Shown here: one piece after another, positions 25,979 to 34,581 of the stretch
Layout of the letters: every line of letters begins with the position of its first letter
How positions within the stretch are numbered: the first letter of the stretch is position 1
NCBI RefSeq assembly: GCF_004116625.1
Contig: NZ_NXIE01000002.1
Span: 620,001-684,000, forward strand
Direction of reading: 5' to 3'
Length of the DNA: 64,000 nt
Source of the DNA: Halarcobacter mediterraneus
GTDB taxonomy: Bacteria; Campylobacterota; Campylobacteria; Campylobacterales; Arcobacteraceae
Notes under the pieces: model-generated
The model's input: the letters and a program-made list of their open reading frames with translations, nothing else
Told to the model about the DNA's origin: nothing
The model's database searches: none
Position numbers and translations under genes: made by a program

Positions 25979-26037
25979 TTAATAGCGTAAGCTATGCAGA
26001 ATGTTTCTGTGAAAATGTATTGAGACTTTTACAATAG
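25979..26037 (+). pseudogene. Vestigial 3' end of a third flagellin gene
   Basis: In frame with the stop at 26035-26037 the sequence reads NSVSYAECFCENVLRLLQ. It keeps the SYA and NVLRLLQ of the flagellin C-terminus (GSYAISQAN...QNVLRLLQ) with a few residues lost or changed. Its codons differ from those in flagellins 1 and 2 (TTGAGACTTTTACAA), so it is old, not a recent copy. A degenerate stem (AGACT/AGTCT, about 26023-26045) again encloses the stop codon. Confidence 0.55.
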
Positions 26038-26059
26038 TATTAGTCTTCTTACAAACCTT

Positions 26060-26093
26060 AAAAGTCATACCTTTTTTTGGTATGACTTTTTTA
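26060..26093 (+). terminator. Strong intrinsic terminator after the flagellin cluster
   Basis: AAAAGTCATACC (26060-26071), seven-T loop, GGTATGACTTTT (26079-26090), then TT: a perfect 12-bp stem. It separates the flagellins from the Maf gene. Confidence 0.88.
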
Positions 26094-26180
26094 ATATTTA
26101 ATAAGCCTTTATAATAAAATCTTATTAAATATTATGATAATATCTTGCCTAGAAAAAAACAAATAAAGGGATAGTTATTA

Positions 26181-29100
26181 ATGACTGAAGAAGAAGCCCA
26201 GAATTATGCCATTGTAACTTTTAATGATAATACTCAGTACTTAGAAAAAGAACACCCTGAATTGTTTCAAAAGTTGTCTTTATTCAATACTGCTCTTGAA
26301 ATAGGAGAGTTAAAAGCCCAATTTGATTTGCATTTTATTGATGGATATTTTGATATTATTAATCTTTCAAATAATCAATTACTCTATGGTCAAGACTCTT
26401 TTGAAGTGAGTAAGGCTTTTACATCTATTGTTAATACAGATATTTCAACTAGTTCTTTTAAAGCCTTTTATGAACAATCTGCAAATAAAGAACAGGCAGA
26501 AGACTCCCTTAAGAAAGGCTTACTTTCTGAATATACAGAAGGAAATGCTCCTATTATTAATTTTGTGAATAATAATTTACCACAAAAACAAACTTTAAAT
26601 AATATTTATAAATTTATAATATTTGGAGTAGGATTAGGTCTTCATATTCCTATAATTCATGAAAAACTAAAATCTAAACTTTATTTAATCGTTGAACCTA
26701 GTTTGGAAATTTTTAGGTTATCATTATTTGTAACAAACTATGCTAAATTAGCAAAAGAAGCTAAACTAATTTTAGCTATTGCTCAAGATGAAGAAAATTT
26801 TAAAAACTCTTTTGAATCTTTTTATAATGATAGCTTTATTTTTAATCACTATTTTAAATTCTTTAAATTAAGTGATAGTTTTCCTTTTTATACAAGAATT
26901 ATTCAAAATAGATTAGTTTCACAAAAGTTTTATTTATACCCATATCACCGGACTTTTTTAAGTTTATTCAGAACCAATAATTATATTATGGAAGGATTTA
27001 AAACTTTAAATATTTCAAAAGTTAATAATTTAGATTTTACTAAAAAACCTATTTTATATTTAGCAGCAGGACCATCTTTACAAAAGAATATTGATTTTGT
27101 AAAGGAATTTCAAGACAAGTTTACAATAGTAGCTATTTATGCAACACTTCCTCTTCTTGAACAACACAATATCAAACCTGATATTGTGACACAATATGAT
27201 GAGCAAGATGCTGCTGTTTTAAATACTTTAGAAAAAATAAGAAATATAAACTTTTTTGACAATACAATCTTTATCTTTGCATCTCATATTAATGCAAAAC
27301 TTATTAATAGTTTCAAAAAAGAAAATATTTATATTTTTCAAGCAATGTTTGAACTTAAAAAAGATTTTGGAATACTTACAAGCCCGAGTATTGGTGAACT
27401 TACTTATGGATTACTTTTAAAACTAGGTGCAAAAGAAATTTATCTTTTAGGTTTAGATTTAGCACTAGATGAAGAAACAGGAAAAACTCATATAGAAGGG
27501 CATAGTGGAGCAAATGCTTATAACAATTTAAAAGAAGAAGAGGACTCTTCTGATCATAATTATTCTTATAGAAAAAATACTATTAGAGTAAGAGGAAATT
27601 TAAAAGAGAGTATAAAAACGACCCCTGTATTTAAAACAAATATAGATTGTTTTACTTTTTTTACTCAAGATGATAAGCAAAAAGATACAAAAGTATATAA
27701 CCTTTCTAATGGAGCATATCTTGCAGATACAATCCCTCTTAAAATAGAAGATATGAACTCTAATAAATTAGAGACTAAACAAGAAAATATACTAGATATT
27801 ATAAAAAAAGATTTAGAAAAAATTTCTAAGTGTAACTATTCAAATGAAGACTTGGAAGATATAAATCTTAAAATTAGCAATTCAAAAAAAATGAAAAAAT
27901 CTTTAGAATCATTTTTTAAGATTAAAAACTATAAAAAATTTAAAGATTATGAAAATAATTTAATCTATACACTTCAAGTATTACTTTTTGAAAATAAATC
28001 TAATGATCTAAAGTCTATACTTATAAACTATTGCCAACATAATATTCCTTTTATTTTTCATTTATTTAATACAAATGAAGAAAAGAAAAATTTATCATTT
28101 ATTCCAAAACTTAATAAGATATTATCAATACAACTTAATAAAGTTATTGATACTTACTTAGTTTCTATTTTATATACAAAAGATGAAAAACACCAATTAA
28201 ATAAAAAATTAAATAAGCTAGTAAAAGAGTATAAAATAGAGCATACTAGATATTGTGAACCACATTTAAAAGAATTAAGTGAAACTGCACCGCTAAGGGA
28301 ATCAATAAGTTTTTGGGAAAATGCAATTGGAATATTTGCAGTAAATGAAAACCTAGAAAATAAAAATCTAATAGAATATATTTCAAATATTGTAAATACA
28401 TATAATTGTAAATTAAAAATATTTTACTTTTTCGAATATCAAAAAAATAAAGCCCGACAGATATTTAAAAATATAAAAGAAAAGATAGAGTTTATAATAC
28501 CTAATAGTCTTGAATCTTTAGCTAGTGAAATTGAAGTCTATATAGATGGAAGTAAAAATTTAAGTTTAGAAAATTTAAATGAAATCTTAGTAAATAAATA
28601 TTTAAACATACTTTGTATTGAGTTTACCCAGAATATTTATATAGAGAATAAAACTTTAGTTAAAGTAGAAAATGAAAACACTTCATTAAAAGGAAAGCTT
28701 TCACTAAACAAGCTACCAAATAGTAGATACTATAACTTCGTTCAAAGTTTAAATAATGTAGATGAAGAAAAACTTCGTGAACTATATAAAAAAGAGCATA
28801 TAGGCTTTTTTGCATTTGAAGAAAACTTAACTAAATACTTTGTAGAAAATATACATGAAATAGCTAATAGATTTCCAAATCTTAAATTTTCTTGTTTTTA
28901 CTTTACTGAAAAACAGAGAAAAAGATTTGAAAAAGTATTCTCAAACCTTTTAAATAGATTTGATTTTATCATACCTAATGATATTTATGATATAGCAACT
29001 AATACTGAGGTTTGGGTTCAAGCTGAGATCAAGAATCAAAGCATGACTTATACAAAGATACCTCTACTTATAGAAAAAACCATTAATATCTTTAATATTA

Positions 29101-29819
29101 TTATAGATAATAAATTTAAAATTAAAAATGATATAAATAGTAGTGAATATTTAGAGTATATTATTGAAAGATATGATGAAGCTAAATTTATAAAGAGTTT
29201 GAATCATAAAATTGATGAAAAAAGAATTGAAGGAAATTATACTTTAAATTCAATTGGTTTTTTAGCAACAGAGGATAGTTTAAAAGACCTAGAGTTTTTA
29301 AACTATATAAAACAAATTGTGAAGCATTTTCCTAAGAAGAAAGTAAAAGGTTTTATATTCGATAAAGAAGATGAAAGGAATGCTAAATTATTATTTAACA
29401 ACATTGAAAATATAGAAATTATTAAAATTATAGATATCTATCAAATAAATAAAAATTGTTTAGTTTGGTTATCATCAAGTAATTTTACATCCTTAGAAAT
29501 AAGAAAATATACAAGATATGCTCTATTTACAAATTTTGGTGATAAAAAATTAACAATTAAAGAATATGAACAAAAATATAAAAAATCATTTCAAAAATTT
29601 TATAATAATTCAAAAAAATTTAATATTTTAAATAATGACCCATCTTTTTTTATAGATTTATATAATAGAAAATTAGAAGAGTTACAAATAAATTATACAA
29701 TAACAAATGAAGAAAACTATTTTGATTTTTTTTCATTCAAACAATTAGAGTTTGCCCTTAACTATAAAAACTTTATTACTACAATGAAAAATATATCTAA
29801 TAAAATTAAAGAACTATAA
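26181..29819 (+). CDS. Maf-like motility accessory factor (DUF115), with repeated C-terminal modules
   Basis: Maf proteins are needed for flagellin glycosylation in Campylobacter, Helicobacter and Aeromonas and are thought to transfer nonulosonic acids to flagellin. The core is the DUF115/MptE-like domain at about 285-470: KKPILYLAAGPSLQKNIDF, PDIVTQYDEQDAA, SPSIGELTYGLLLKLGAKEIYLLGLDLALDE. At 1212 residues it is far longer than usual (600-750). About residues 715-1100 hold three divergent copies of a module of ~80 residues spaced ~150 apart (starts AIGIFAVNENL, IGFFAFEENL, SIGFLATEDSL). It directly follows the flagellins and leads the plus-strand operon. A GGGA site precedes the ATG. Confidence 0.9.
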   Translation: MTEEEAQNYAIVTFNDNTQYLEKEHPELFQKLSLFNTALEIGELKAQFDLHFIDGYFDIINLSNNQLLYGQDSFEVSKAFTSIVNTDISTSSFKAFYEQSANKEQAEDSLKKGLLSEYTEGNAPIINFVNNNLPQKQTLNNIYKFIIFGVGLGLHIPIIHEKLKSKLYLIVEPSLEIFRLSLFVTNYAKLAKEAKLILAIAQDEENFKNSFESFYNDSFIFNHYFKFFKLSDSFPFYTRIIQNRLVSQKFYLYPYHRTFLSLFRTNNYIMEGFKTLNISKVNNLDFTKKPILYLAAGPSLQKNIDFVKEFQDKFTIVAIYATLPLLEQHNIKPDIVTQYDEQDAAVLNTLEKIRNINFFDNTIFIFASHINAKLINSFKKENIYIFQAMFELKKDFGILTSPSIGELTYGLLLKLGAKEIYLLGLDLALDEETGKTHIEGHSGANAYNNLKEEEDSSDHNYSYRKNTIRVRGNLKESIKTTPVFKTNIDCFTFFTQDDKQKDTKVYNLSNGAYLADTIPLKIEDMNSNKLETKQENILDIIKKDLEKISKCNYSNEDLEDINLKISNSKKMKKSLESFFKIKNYKKFKDYENNLIYTLQVLLFENKSNDLKSILINYCQHNIPFIFHLFNTNEEKKNLSFIPKLNKILSIQLNKVIDTYLVSILYTKDEKHQLNKKLNKLVKEYKIEHTRYCEPHLKELSETAPLRESISFWENAIGIFAVNENLENKNLIEYISNIVNTYNCKLKIFYFFEYQKNKARQIFKNIKEKIEFIIPNSLESLASEIEVYIDGSKNLSLENLNEILVNKYLNILCIEFTQNIYIENKTLVKVENENTSLKGKLSLNKLPNSRYYNFVQSLNNVDEEKLRELYKKEHIGFFAFEENLTKYFVENIHEIANRFPNLKFSCFYFTEKQRKRFEKVFSNLLNRFDFIIPNDIYDIATNTEVWVQAEIKNQSMTYTKIPLLIEKTINIFNIIIDNKFKIKNDINSSEYLEYIIERYDEAKFIKSLNHKIDEKRIEGNYTLNSIGFLATEDSLKDLEFLNYIKQIVKHFPKKKVKGFIFDKEDERNAKLLFNNIENIEIIKIIDIYQINKNCLVWLSSSNFTSLEIRKYTRYALFTNFGDKKLTIKEYEQKYKKSFQKFYNNSKKFNILNNDPSFFIDLYNRKLEELQINYTITNEENYFDFFSFKQLEFALNYKNFITTMKNISNKIKEL
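28322..29482 (+). repeat. Three divergent repeat modules inside the Maf-like protein
   Basis: Modules at about residues 715-791, 874-949 and 1023-1100. Each follows the pattern [IS]-G-[IF]-[FL]-A-x-[NET]-[ED]-[NS]-L, then a helical stretch and K-[LFV]-K-x-F-x-F-[FD]. Next comes an ARQIF/RKRFEKVF/NAKLLFN-type helix, then I-I-P-N (or IIKII) and a closing EV[YW]-type strand. DNA similarity is low, so this is an old internal triplication. Confidence 0.6.
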
Positions 29820-30818
29820 ATGATCCTACATATAATGATAATGGATAAATTCCTTCCTTCGTTTATCAATTTTACAGATAAACACTTTGGAAGAGAAAAT
29901 CACAAATATGTATTTATTACTAGTGAAAAGTATAATTATGGCTTAAATAAAAAGCATGAAGTAGAGTTTTTACATACGAATGAAGAGATTTTTCACACTT
30001 TATTAGAGTACATGAAAAACTCAGAGAAAATAATACTTCATGGTTTATGGAGAGATAAAGTTGATTTACTATTAATTAAAAATCCCCATTTATTATCTAA
30101 ATCGTATTGGATTATGTGGGGAGGAGATTTTTATTTTCCAAAAAAACATAGTGATAATAGGAAAAAAATTATAAAAAATATCCCTTACTTAGTTACTGGA
30201 ACTACAGGTGAAATTGAATATGTAAGAAAACACTACAATGCAAAAGGAAAACATATTAAAGCTTTTGTTTATACTAGTAATTTATTTAAAGATATAAAAC
30301 TCAATTCTATTAACACAGACACAATAAGAATATTAGTTGGAAACTCATCTACTGAAACAAATCAACACTTTCAAGTCTTTGAAAAACTAAAAAAATATAA
30401 GCATAAAAATATTCAAATATATGTTCCCCTTTCTTATGGTAATCCTAGTTATGGAATGAAAGTTATGAAGAAAGGATATGAATTATTTAAAGATAAATTT
30501 AATCCTATGATTGACTTTATGAATGAAAAGAACTATTATGAGTTTCTATCTACTATAAATATTGCTATTTTTAATCATAATAGACAACAGGGAATGGGAA
30601 ACATTATAACACTTTTAGGAATGGGCAAAAAAGTATATATGAATCCAAAAGTATCTACATACAAAATGTTTTTGGAAAATAGCATTAAGGTTTTTAATAT
30701 TGATAATATAGACTTAGAATTAATAAATAATAATCAAAAAAACAATAATATAAAGAATACTAAATTTTTATTTTCCAAAGAAAGCTTTATTCAACAATTA
30801 AAAGAAATCTTTAATTAA
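29820..30818 (+). CDS. GT56-family glycosyltransferase (WecF/Fuc4NAc-transferase-like)
   Basis: Resembles TDP-N-acetylfucosamine:lipid II N-acetylfucosaminyltransferase (Glyco_transf_56). Family-like segments in the 332-residue product are KIILHGLWRDKVDLLL, YWIMWGGDFYFPKK, the VGNSSTETNQHFQVFEKL donor-domain motif, IYVPLSYGNPSYGMKV and the FNHNRQQGMGNIITLLGMGKKVYM segment. In E. coli WecF adds Fuc4NAc from a dTDP donor; rmlA, rmlB and a WecE-like gene downstream could make a matching donor. The ATG directly follows the stop of the Maf gene. The acceptor here could be flagellin-linked glycan or a lipid intermediate. Confidence 0.8.
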   Translation: MILHIMIMDKFLPSFINFTDKHFGRENHKYVFITSEKYNYGLNKKHEVEFLHTNEEIFHTLLEYMKNSEKIILHGLWRDKVDLLLIKNPHLLSKSYWIMWGGDFYFPKKHSDNRKKIIKNIPYLVTGTTGEIEYVRKHYNAKGKHIKAFVYTSNLFKDIKLNSINTDTIRILVGNSSTETNQHFQVFEKLKKYKHKNIQIYVPLSYGNPSYGMKVMKKGYELFKDKFNPMIDFMNEKNYYEFLSTINIAIFNHNRQQGMGNIITLLGMGKKVYMNPKVSTYKMFLENSIKVFNIDNIDLELINNNQKNNNIKNTKFLFSKESFIQQLKEIFN

Positions 30819-30852
30819 AAAGTATCTATTAAGATTTATTTTATAGCTTTTT
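30817..30852 (+). terminator. Possible weak attenuator before the aldolase gene
   Basis: AAAAAG-(TAT bulge)-CTAT pairs with ATAG-CTTTTT (30843-30852) across an AT-rich loop. This 54-bp gap is one of the larger ones inside the operon. A strong GAGGGGAG ribosome binding site for the next gene follows. Confidence 0.3.
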
Positions 30853-30872
30853 AAATAAGAGGGGAGAAGAAA

Positions 30873-31907
30873 ATGACAAACTTAAATCTAGAAATACTAG
30901 ATTGCACATTAAGAGATGGGGGATATGTTAATGATTGGAGATTTAGTAGTGGATTTATAGAGAAAGTGATAAATACATTAACTAATGCAAGAGTAGAAAA
31001 CATAGAATGTGGTTACTTTATAAAAGATAAAAAAGAAAATATCTATGGAGCATTATTTAATGATTTAAATTTTCTTAAAAAGGATCCCAATATCGATATA
31101 AAGGGGAAAGAAAGTAATTTTTTTGCAATGGTTGATGTCGCTAAAGTTGAAATAGATGATATTCCTAATTACTCTGGACAGATAATTGATACATTAAGAG
31201 TTGTATTTTATAAACATCAAATAAATATTGCTTTACCCTTAATAAAATCTATTTTAGATAAAGGATTTAAGGTATTAGCACAACCTATGGTTACAATTGA
31301 TTATAGTGAAAATGAGTATATTGATTTATTAAGAAGAATTGATTCAAGAGTAAGTATGATTTCAATTGTTGACTCTTTTGGTAATATAACAAAAAATGAA
31401 CTAATTAGATATATTAAGCTTTTAGATAATACTCTAGACAATTCAATCGGTATTGGATTACATTTACATGATAATCTAGAAAATGCAATATTACTATTAA
31501 ATAATTTTATAGAATATGCTTATTTAATAAACTGTAAAAGAAAATTAATAATTGATTCCAGCTTATCTGGCATTGGTAGAGGAGCAGGAAATTTAAAGAC
31601 AGAAATTTTAGCTTATCATATGAATGAATTACATAATTATGAAAAGTATGATATATATGCTTTTTTAGATTGTATAAATACAACAATTTTACCTCTTAAA
31701 CATAATCATAATTGGGGTTCGGACCCTTTTACAAAAGCTACAGCTTTATTAAATGTTCACCCAAATTATGCTAAATTCTTAAGAGTTGTTGATCCAAATA
31801 TATCATTATCAAGTTTTGTAAATTTTATAAAAAATATGCCAGAAGAATATAGAACTCATTGTAGACTAGAAAAAACAAGAAAGTTATATGAAAAGAATAA
31901 TAAATGA
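30873..31907 (+). CDS. HMGL/DmpG-like aldolase-domain enzyme
   Basis: TIM-barrel enzyme of the HMG-CoA lyase / 4-hydroxy-2-oxovalerate aldolase superfamily. The 344-residue product has the metal-site start LEILDCTLRDGGYVNDW (Asp and Arg of the CTLRDGG motif), the metal-binding GIGLHLHDNLENA (His-x-His) and DSSLSGIGRGAGNLKTE. These enzymes make or break C-C bonds next to a 2-oxo acid using a divalent metal. Relatives occur in surface-polysaccharide clusters with unknown substrates. It has its own strong ribosome binding site. With the RraA-like protein at 36433 it forms a pair of aldolase-type enzymes in the same operon. Confidence 0.82.
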   Translation: MTNLNLEILDCTLRDGGYVNDWRFSSGFIEKVINTLTNARVENIECGYFIKDKKENIYGALFNDLNFLKKDPNIDIKGKESNFFAMVDVAKVEIDDIPNYSGQIIDTLRVVFYKHQINIALPLIKSILDKGFKVLAQPMVTIDYSENEYIDLLRRIDSRVSMISIVDSFGNITKNELIRYIKLLDNTLDNSIGIGLHLHDNLENAILLLNNFIEYAYLINCKRKLIIDSSLSGIGRGAGNLKTEILAYHMNELHNYEKYDIYAFLDCINTTILPLKHNHNWGSDPFTKATALLNVHPNYAKFLRVVDPNISLSSFVNFIKNMPEEYRTHCRLEKTRKLYEKNNK

Positions 31908-31934
31908 ATATAAAAATAATAAAAAGGATTAATA

Positions 31935-32615
31935 ATGCCATTAACTACTGAACATAGAAATATAAATGTAGGAGGGGATGATTTAGACTTGTCTTGTATA
32001 AAAGATGTTCCTACATTTATTATTGATGTGGGTGTTTCTGCAGGGACACCTTGGTTATATGAGTCATTTCCAAATGCAAATTATGTTTTAATTGATCCAT
32101 TAAATGTTGTTGATGAACTTAATATTTATTTATCAAAAATGGATTATAAATTTCATGAAGTTGCCTTATCATCTGAAGATGGTGGTATTTTAACAATTAA
32201 TATGGATACTGAACAACCAGCACTTAGCTCTATTTTACCATTATCTAAACATAATGAAAGAGGACATGAATTAAAGGAAATAAAAGTAAATAAAAGGAGA
32301 CTTGATTCTCTTTTAAATGAAGAATATAAGGAAGAAGTAACTTCAAATACTACTTTATTAAAAATTGACACAGAAGGGTATGAACTAGAAATAGTTAAAG
32401 GAGCAACTGAAATATTAGAACATATAGACTACCTTATTTGCGAAGTTTCTGTATATGATAGGTTTGAAAACGGTTATACATTACTCGACTTATTATCATT
32501 TTTAGATAAACAAGGATTTATATTATCAGAAGTTCTTAGATTTGCAAAGCTTAATGGTAAAGTTGTGGTAGGAGATATGCTTTTTATAAAAAAGGGAAGA
32601 AAAAATGAATCATAA
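31935..32615 (+). CDS. FkbM-family methyltransferase
   Basis: SAM-dependent O-methyltransferase of the FkbM family, common in glycan loci. The 226-residue product has FIIDVGVSAGTPWLYESFP (SAM loop), NYVLIDPLNVV, the VALSSEDGG segment and LLKIDTEGYELEIVKGA, the conserved family signature. It overlaps the cytidylyltransferase gene by 11 bases. The methyl acceptor is unknown; a sugar hydroxyl or an acyl side chain is likely. Confidence 0.88.
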   Translation: MPLTTEHRNINVGGDDLDLSCIKDVPTFIIDVGVSAGTPWLYESFPNANYVLIDPLNVVDELNIYLSKMDYKFHEVALSSEDGGILTINMDTEQPALSSILPLSKHNERGHELKEIKVNKRRLDSLLNEEYKEEVTSNTTLLKIDTEGYELEIVKGATEILEHIDYLICEVSVYDRFENGYTLLDLLSFLDKQGFILSEVLRFAKLNGKVVVGDMLFIKKGRKNES

Positions 32616-33309
32616 AATTAGTGTTTTTTTACCAGTAAGGTCAGGAAGCACAAGAGTAATTAATAAAAATACTAAACTTTTTTCCAATGATAGTTCACTA
32701 TTACAAATAAAACTGCAACAGTTAATTAAAACTTCTACTATTGATGAAATAATAGTTTCCACTAATTGTAATATATGCTTAAACCAAGCTCAAGATTTTT
32801 TATTAAAAGATTCGAGAATTAAGTTAATAAAAAGAAGTGATGAACTTGCAAATGGGAAAACTACTGTCAAACAGATGCTTACACATATGTGTAAACTAGT
32901 ATCTTATGACCATATTCTATATACCCATGTAACATCTCCTTTTATTAATAACTATCATTTTGACGATGCTATAACTAAGTATAATAAGCTTATTGATAAC
33001 AATAATATTGATAGTATGATATCTGTTAATAAGATTCAAAACTTTATTTTAGATAAAAAAGGAAACTTAATTAATAATAAAATATCTGAAAACAAGTGGC
33101 CAAATACACAAGACTTAGATGTTTTATATGAGATGAATCATGCATTTTATTTAGCCTCAAAAAAATTATTCCAAACAGGTGATCGAGTTGGTAAAAATCC
33201 TTTCTATTATGAATGCGTTGGAACAGAAAGAATAGACATTGATTGGGAAGATGATTTTACTTTTGCTCAAAAAGTTTATAAACTTTTGTATGAAAGTAAA
33301 AAACAATGA
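32605..33309 (+). CDS. Acylneuraminate cytidylyltransferase-like enzyme
   Basis: Resembles CMP-sugar synthetases (NeuA/PseF/KdsB group), which activate ulosonic acids with CTP. The 234-residue product has the N-terminal nucleotide motif FLPVRSGSTRVINKNTKLF (family form PARxGSxRxxxKN), then IDEIIVSTNC, YDHILYTHVTSPFI and the C-terminal RIDIDWEDDFTFAQ with metal-binding acidic residues. It is distinct from PseF at 55531, so a second CMP-activated sugar or sugar-like acid is likely. It overlaps both neighbours by a few bases. Confidence 0.85.
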   Translation: MNHKISVFLPVRSGSTRVINKNTKLFSNDSSLLQIKLQQLIKTSTIDEIIVSTNCNICLNQAQDFLLKDSRIKLIKRSDELANGKTTVKQMLTHMCKLVSYDHILYTHVTSPFINNYHFDDAITKYNKLIDNNNIDSMISVNKIQNFILDKKGNLINNKISENKWPNTQDLDVLYEMNHAFYLASKKLFQTGDRVGKNPFYYECVGTERIDIDWEDDFTFAQKVYKLLYESKKQ

Positions 33310-34580
33310 TTATCCAAATCGATGGATGGTTTGCAGGGGGGAAAAGTGTATTATGGTCATTACTAGATGGACATAAAGATATTTATGTATCTCCTCTACA
33401 TGATTATACATTCTCTAGACTACTAAAAGAAGATTGTACACCATGGATAAAATCTAAAAATTTACTTTTTTTAAGAAAAATACTTTTAGGAGAAACTTCT
33501 TACTACAAATTTGAACAAATTCTAAAATATGGTACTCTTGATATTAGTCTTTCTTCAGAAGAAACTATAAAGTTACCTTACAATATTGACTTTTATACCC
33601 TAGACAGGAATTATATTAATACAATAGAAAAACTAGAGAAATGGACGCCAGAAATTCTTATTGAAACTTTATATGAAACTCTATATAAAACATTCATAAA
33701 GAGTCATCAAACTAAAAAATATTATGCTTCAATGGGTAATGCATATTATTATAAAAACTATAAAAATATACCAAAAATTTTTCCAAATATGAAGTCAATT
33801 ATTGTAAAAAGAGATATAAAAAATATTATTGCTTCTAGAATCAATAGGAAAGTAAGGCCGATTGATGTCAAAGAACATAATGCCTTTGCATCAGAATTTG
33901 AAATAATAATAAAGTCAAGAGAAATAGAAAAAATAGTTGACTATTTCAAGACTTTAGATTTTTTATCTAAAAGATACCCAAATAAGTTTTTTATTGTAGA
34001 ATTTGATGATTTAGTTAAAAATACAAAAAATACTATGAAAAAAATATCAAACTTCTTGGAAATTAAATTTGAAGAAGTTTTAACAAAACCTACTAGGGAT
34101 GGACGATACCTTCAAAAAAATGGAATTAGTTTTATAGGACAAGAAAATGATACCTATGAAAAATTACTAACTGAAAATGAAGTTGATATTATTAATGAAA
34201 GAATCAAGTCATGCAACCCAAATACTAATCTAAACCTTAAGAGTGATTATAATTATAAATTATCTAAAGATATAAATAAAATAATTTCTCAAATAAATCA
34301 TATAAAAGAATCTCATAATAAAATAATTCTCTATGGGAATGGAAATATCTGTAAACTTATATCTACTTTATTAGCTGATAAATTATTATGTATAGTTGAT
34401 CAAAAGGAAGCTCTTGACTCAGAAAATAAGAAAGTGATAAATCCTTTAAAATTAAGAAATCTAAATTTTGATGTTATTTTAATTACTGTACTTGGTAGAG
34501 AATTAGAAATTATTAATGATTTAATAACTCTGTATCAAGTAGAAAAAAATAAGATTATTTCATTTAATATAGAGGATTAA
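33306..34580 (+). CDS. Sulfotransferase with C-terminal YG-x-G Rossmann-like module
   Basis: Predicted PAPS-dependent sulfotransferase. Residues about 1-290 contain the 5'-phosphosulfate loop (QIDGWFAGGKSVLWSLLDGH, an AGGKS variant of the usual RSGTT form) and the 3'-phosphate motif IVKRDIKNIIASRINRK. The FLEIKFEEVLTKPT segment near 250 is also family-like. Residues about 335-424 are a separate domain starting KIILYGNGNICKLI, shared with three other enzymes in the island. A run of six G (in AGG-K codons near 33340) is unusual in this AT-rich DNA. It implies a sulfated glycan and a PAPS supply elsewhere. Confidence 0.8.
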   Translation: MIIQIDGWFAGGKSVLWSLLDGHKDIYVSPLHDYTFSRLLKEDCTPWIKSKNLLFLRKILLGETSYYKFEQILKYGTLDISLSSEETIKLPYNIDFYTLDRNYINTIEKLEKWTPEILIETLYETLYKTFIKSHQTKKYYASMGNAYYYKNYKNIPKIFPNMKSIIVKRDIKNIIASRINRKVRPIDVKEHNAFASEFEIIIKSREIEKIVDYFKTLDFLSKRYPNKFFIVEFDDLVKNTKNTMKKISNFLEIKFEEVLTKPTRDGRYLQKNGISFIGQENDTYEKLLTENEVDIINERIKSCNPNTNLNLKSDYNYKLSKDINKIISQINHIKESHNKIILYGNGNICKLISTLLADKLLCIVDQKEALDSENKKVINPLKLRNLNFDVILITVLGRELEIINDLITLYQVEKNKIISFNIED

Positions 34581-34581
34581 G

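Noticed and set aside
33335-33345. G6 run in the sulfotransferase gene as a phase-variable tract
   Set aside because: Six G is short for slippage in Campylobacterota, where tracts of eight or more are usual; kept only as a remark.
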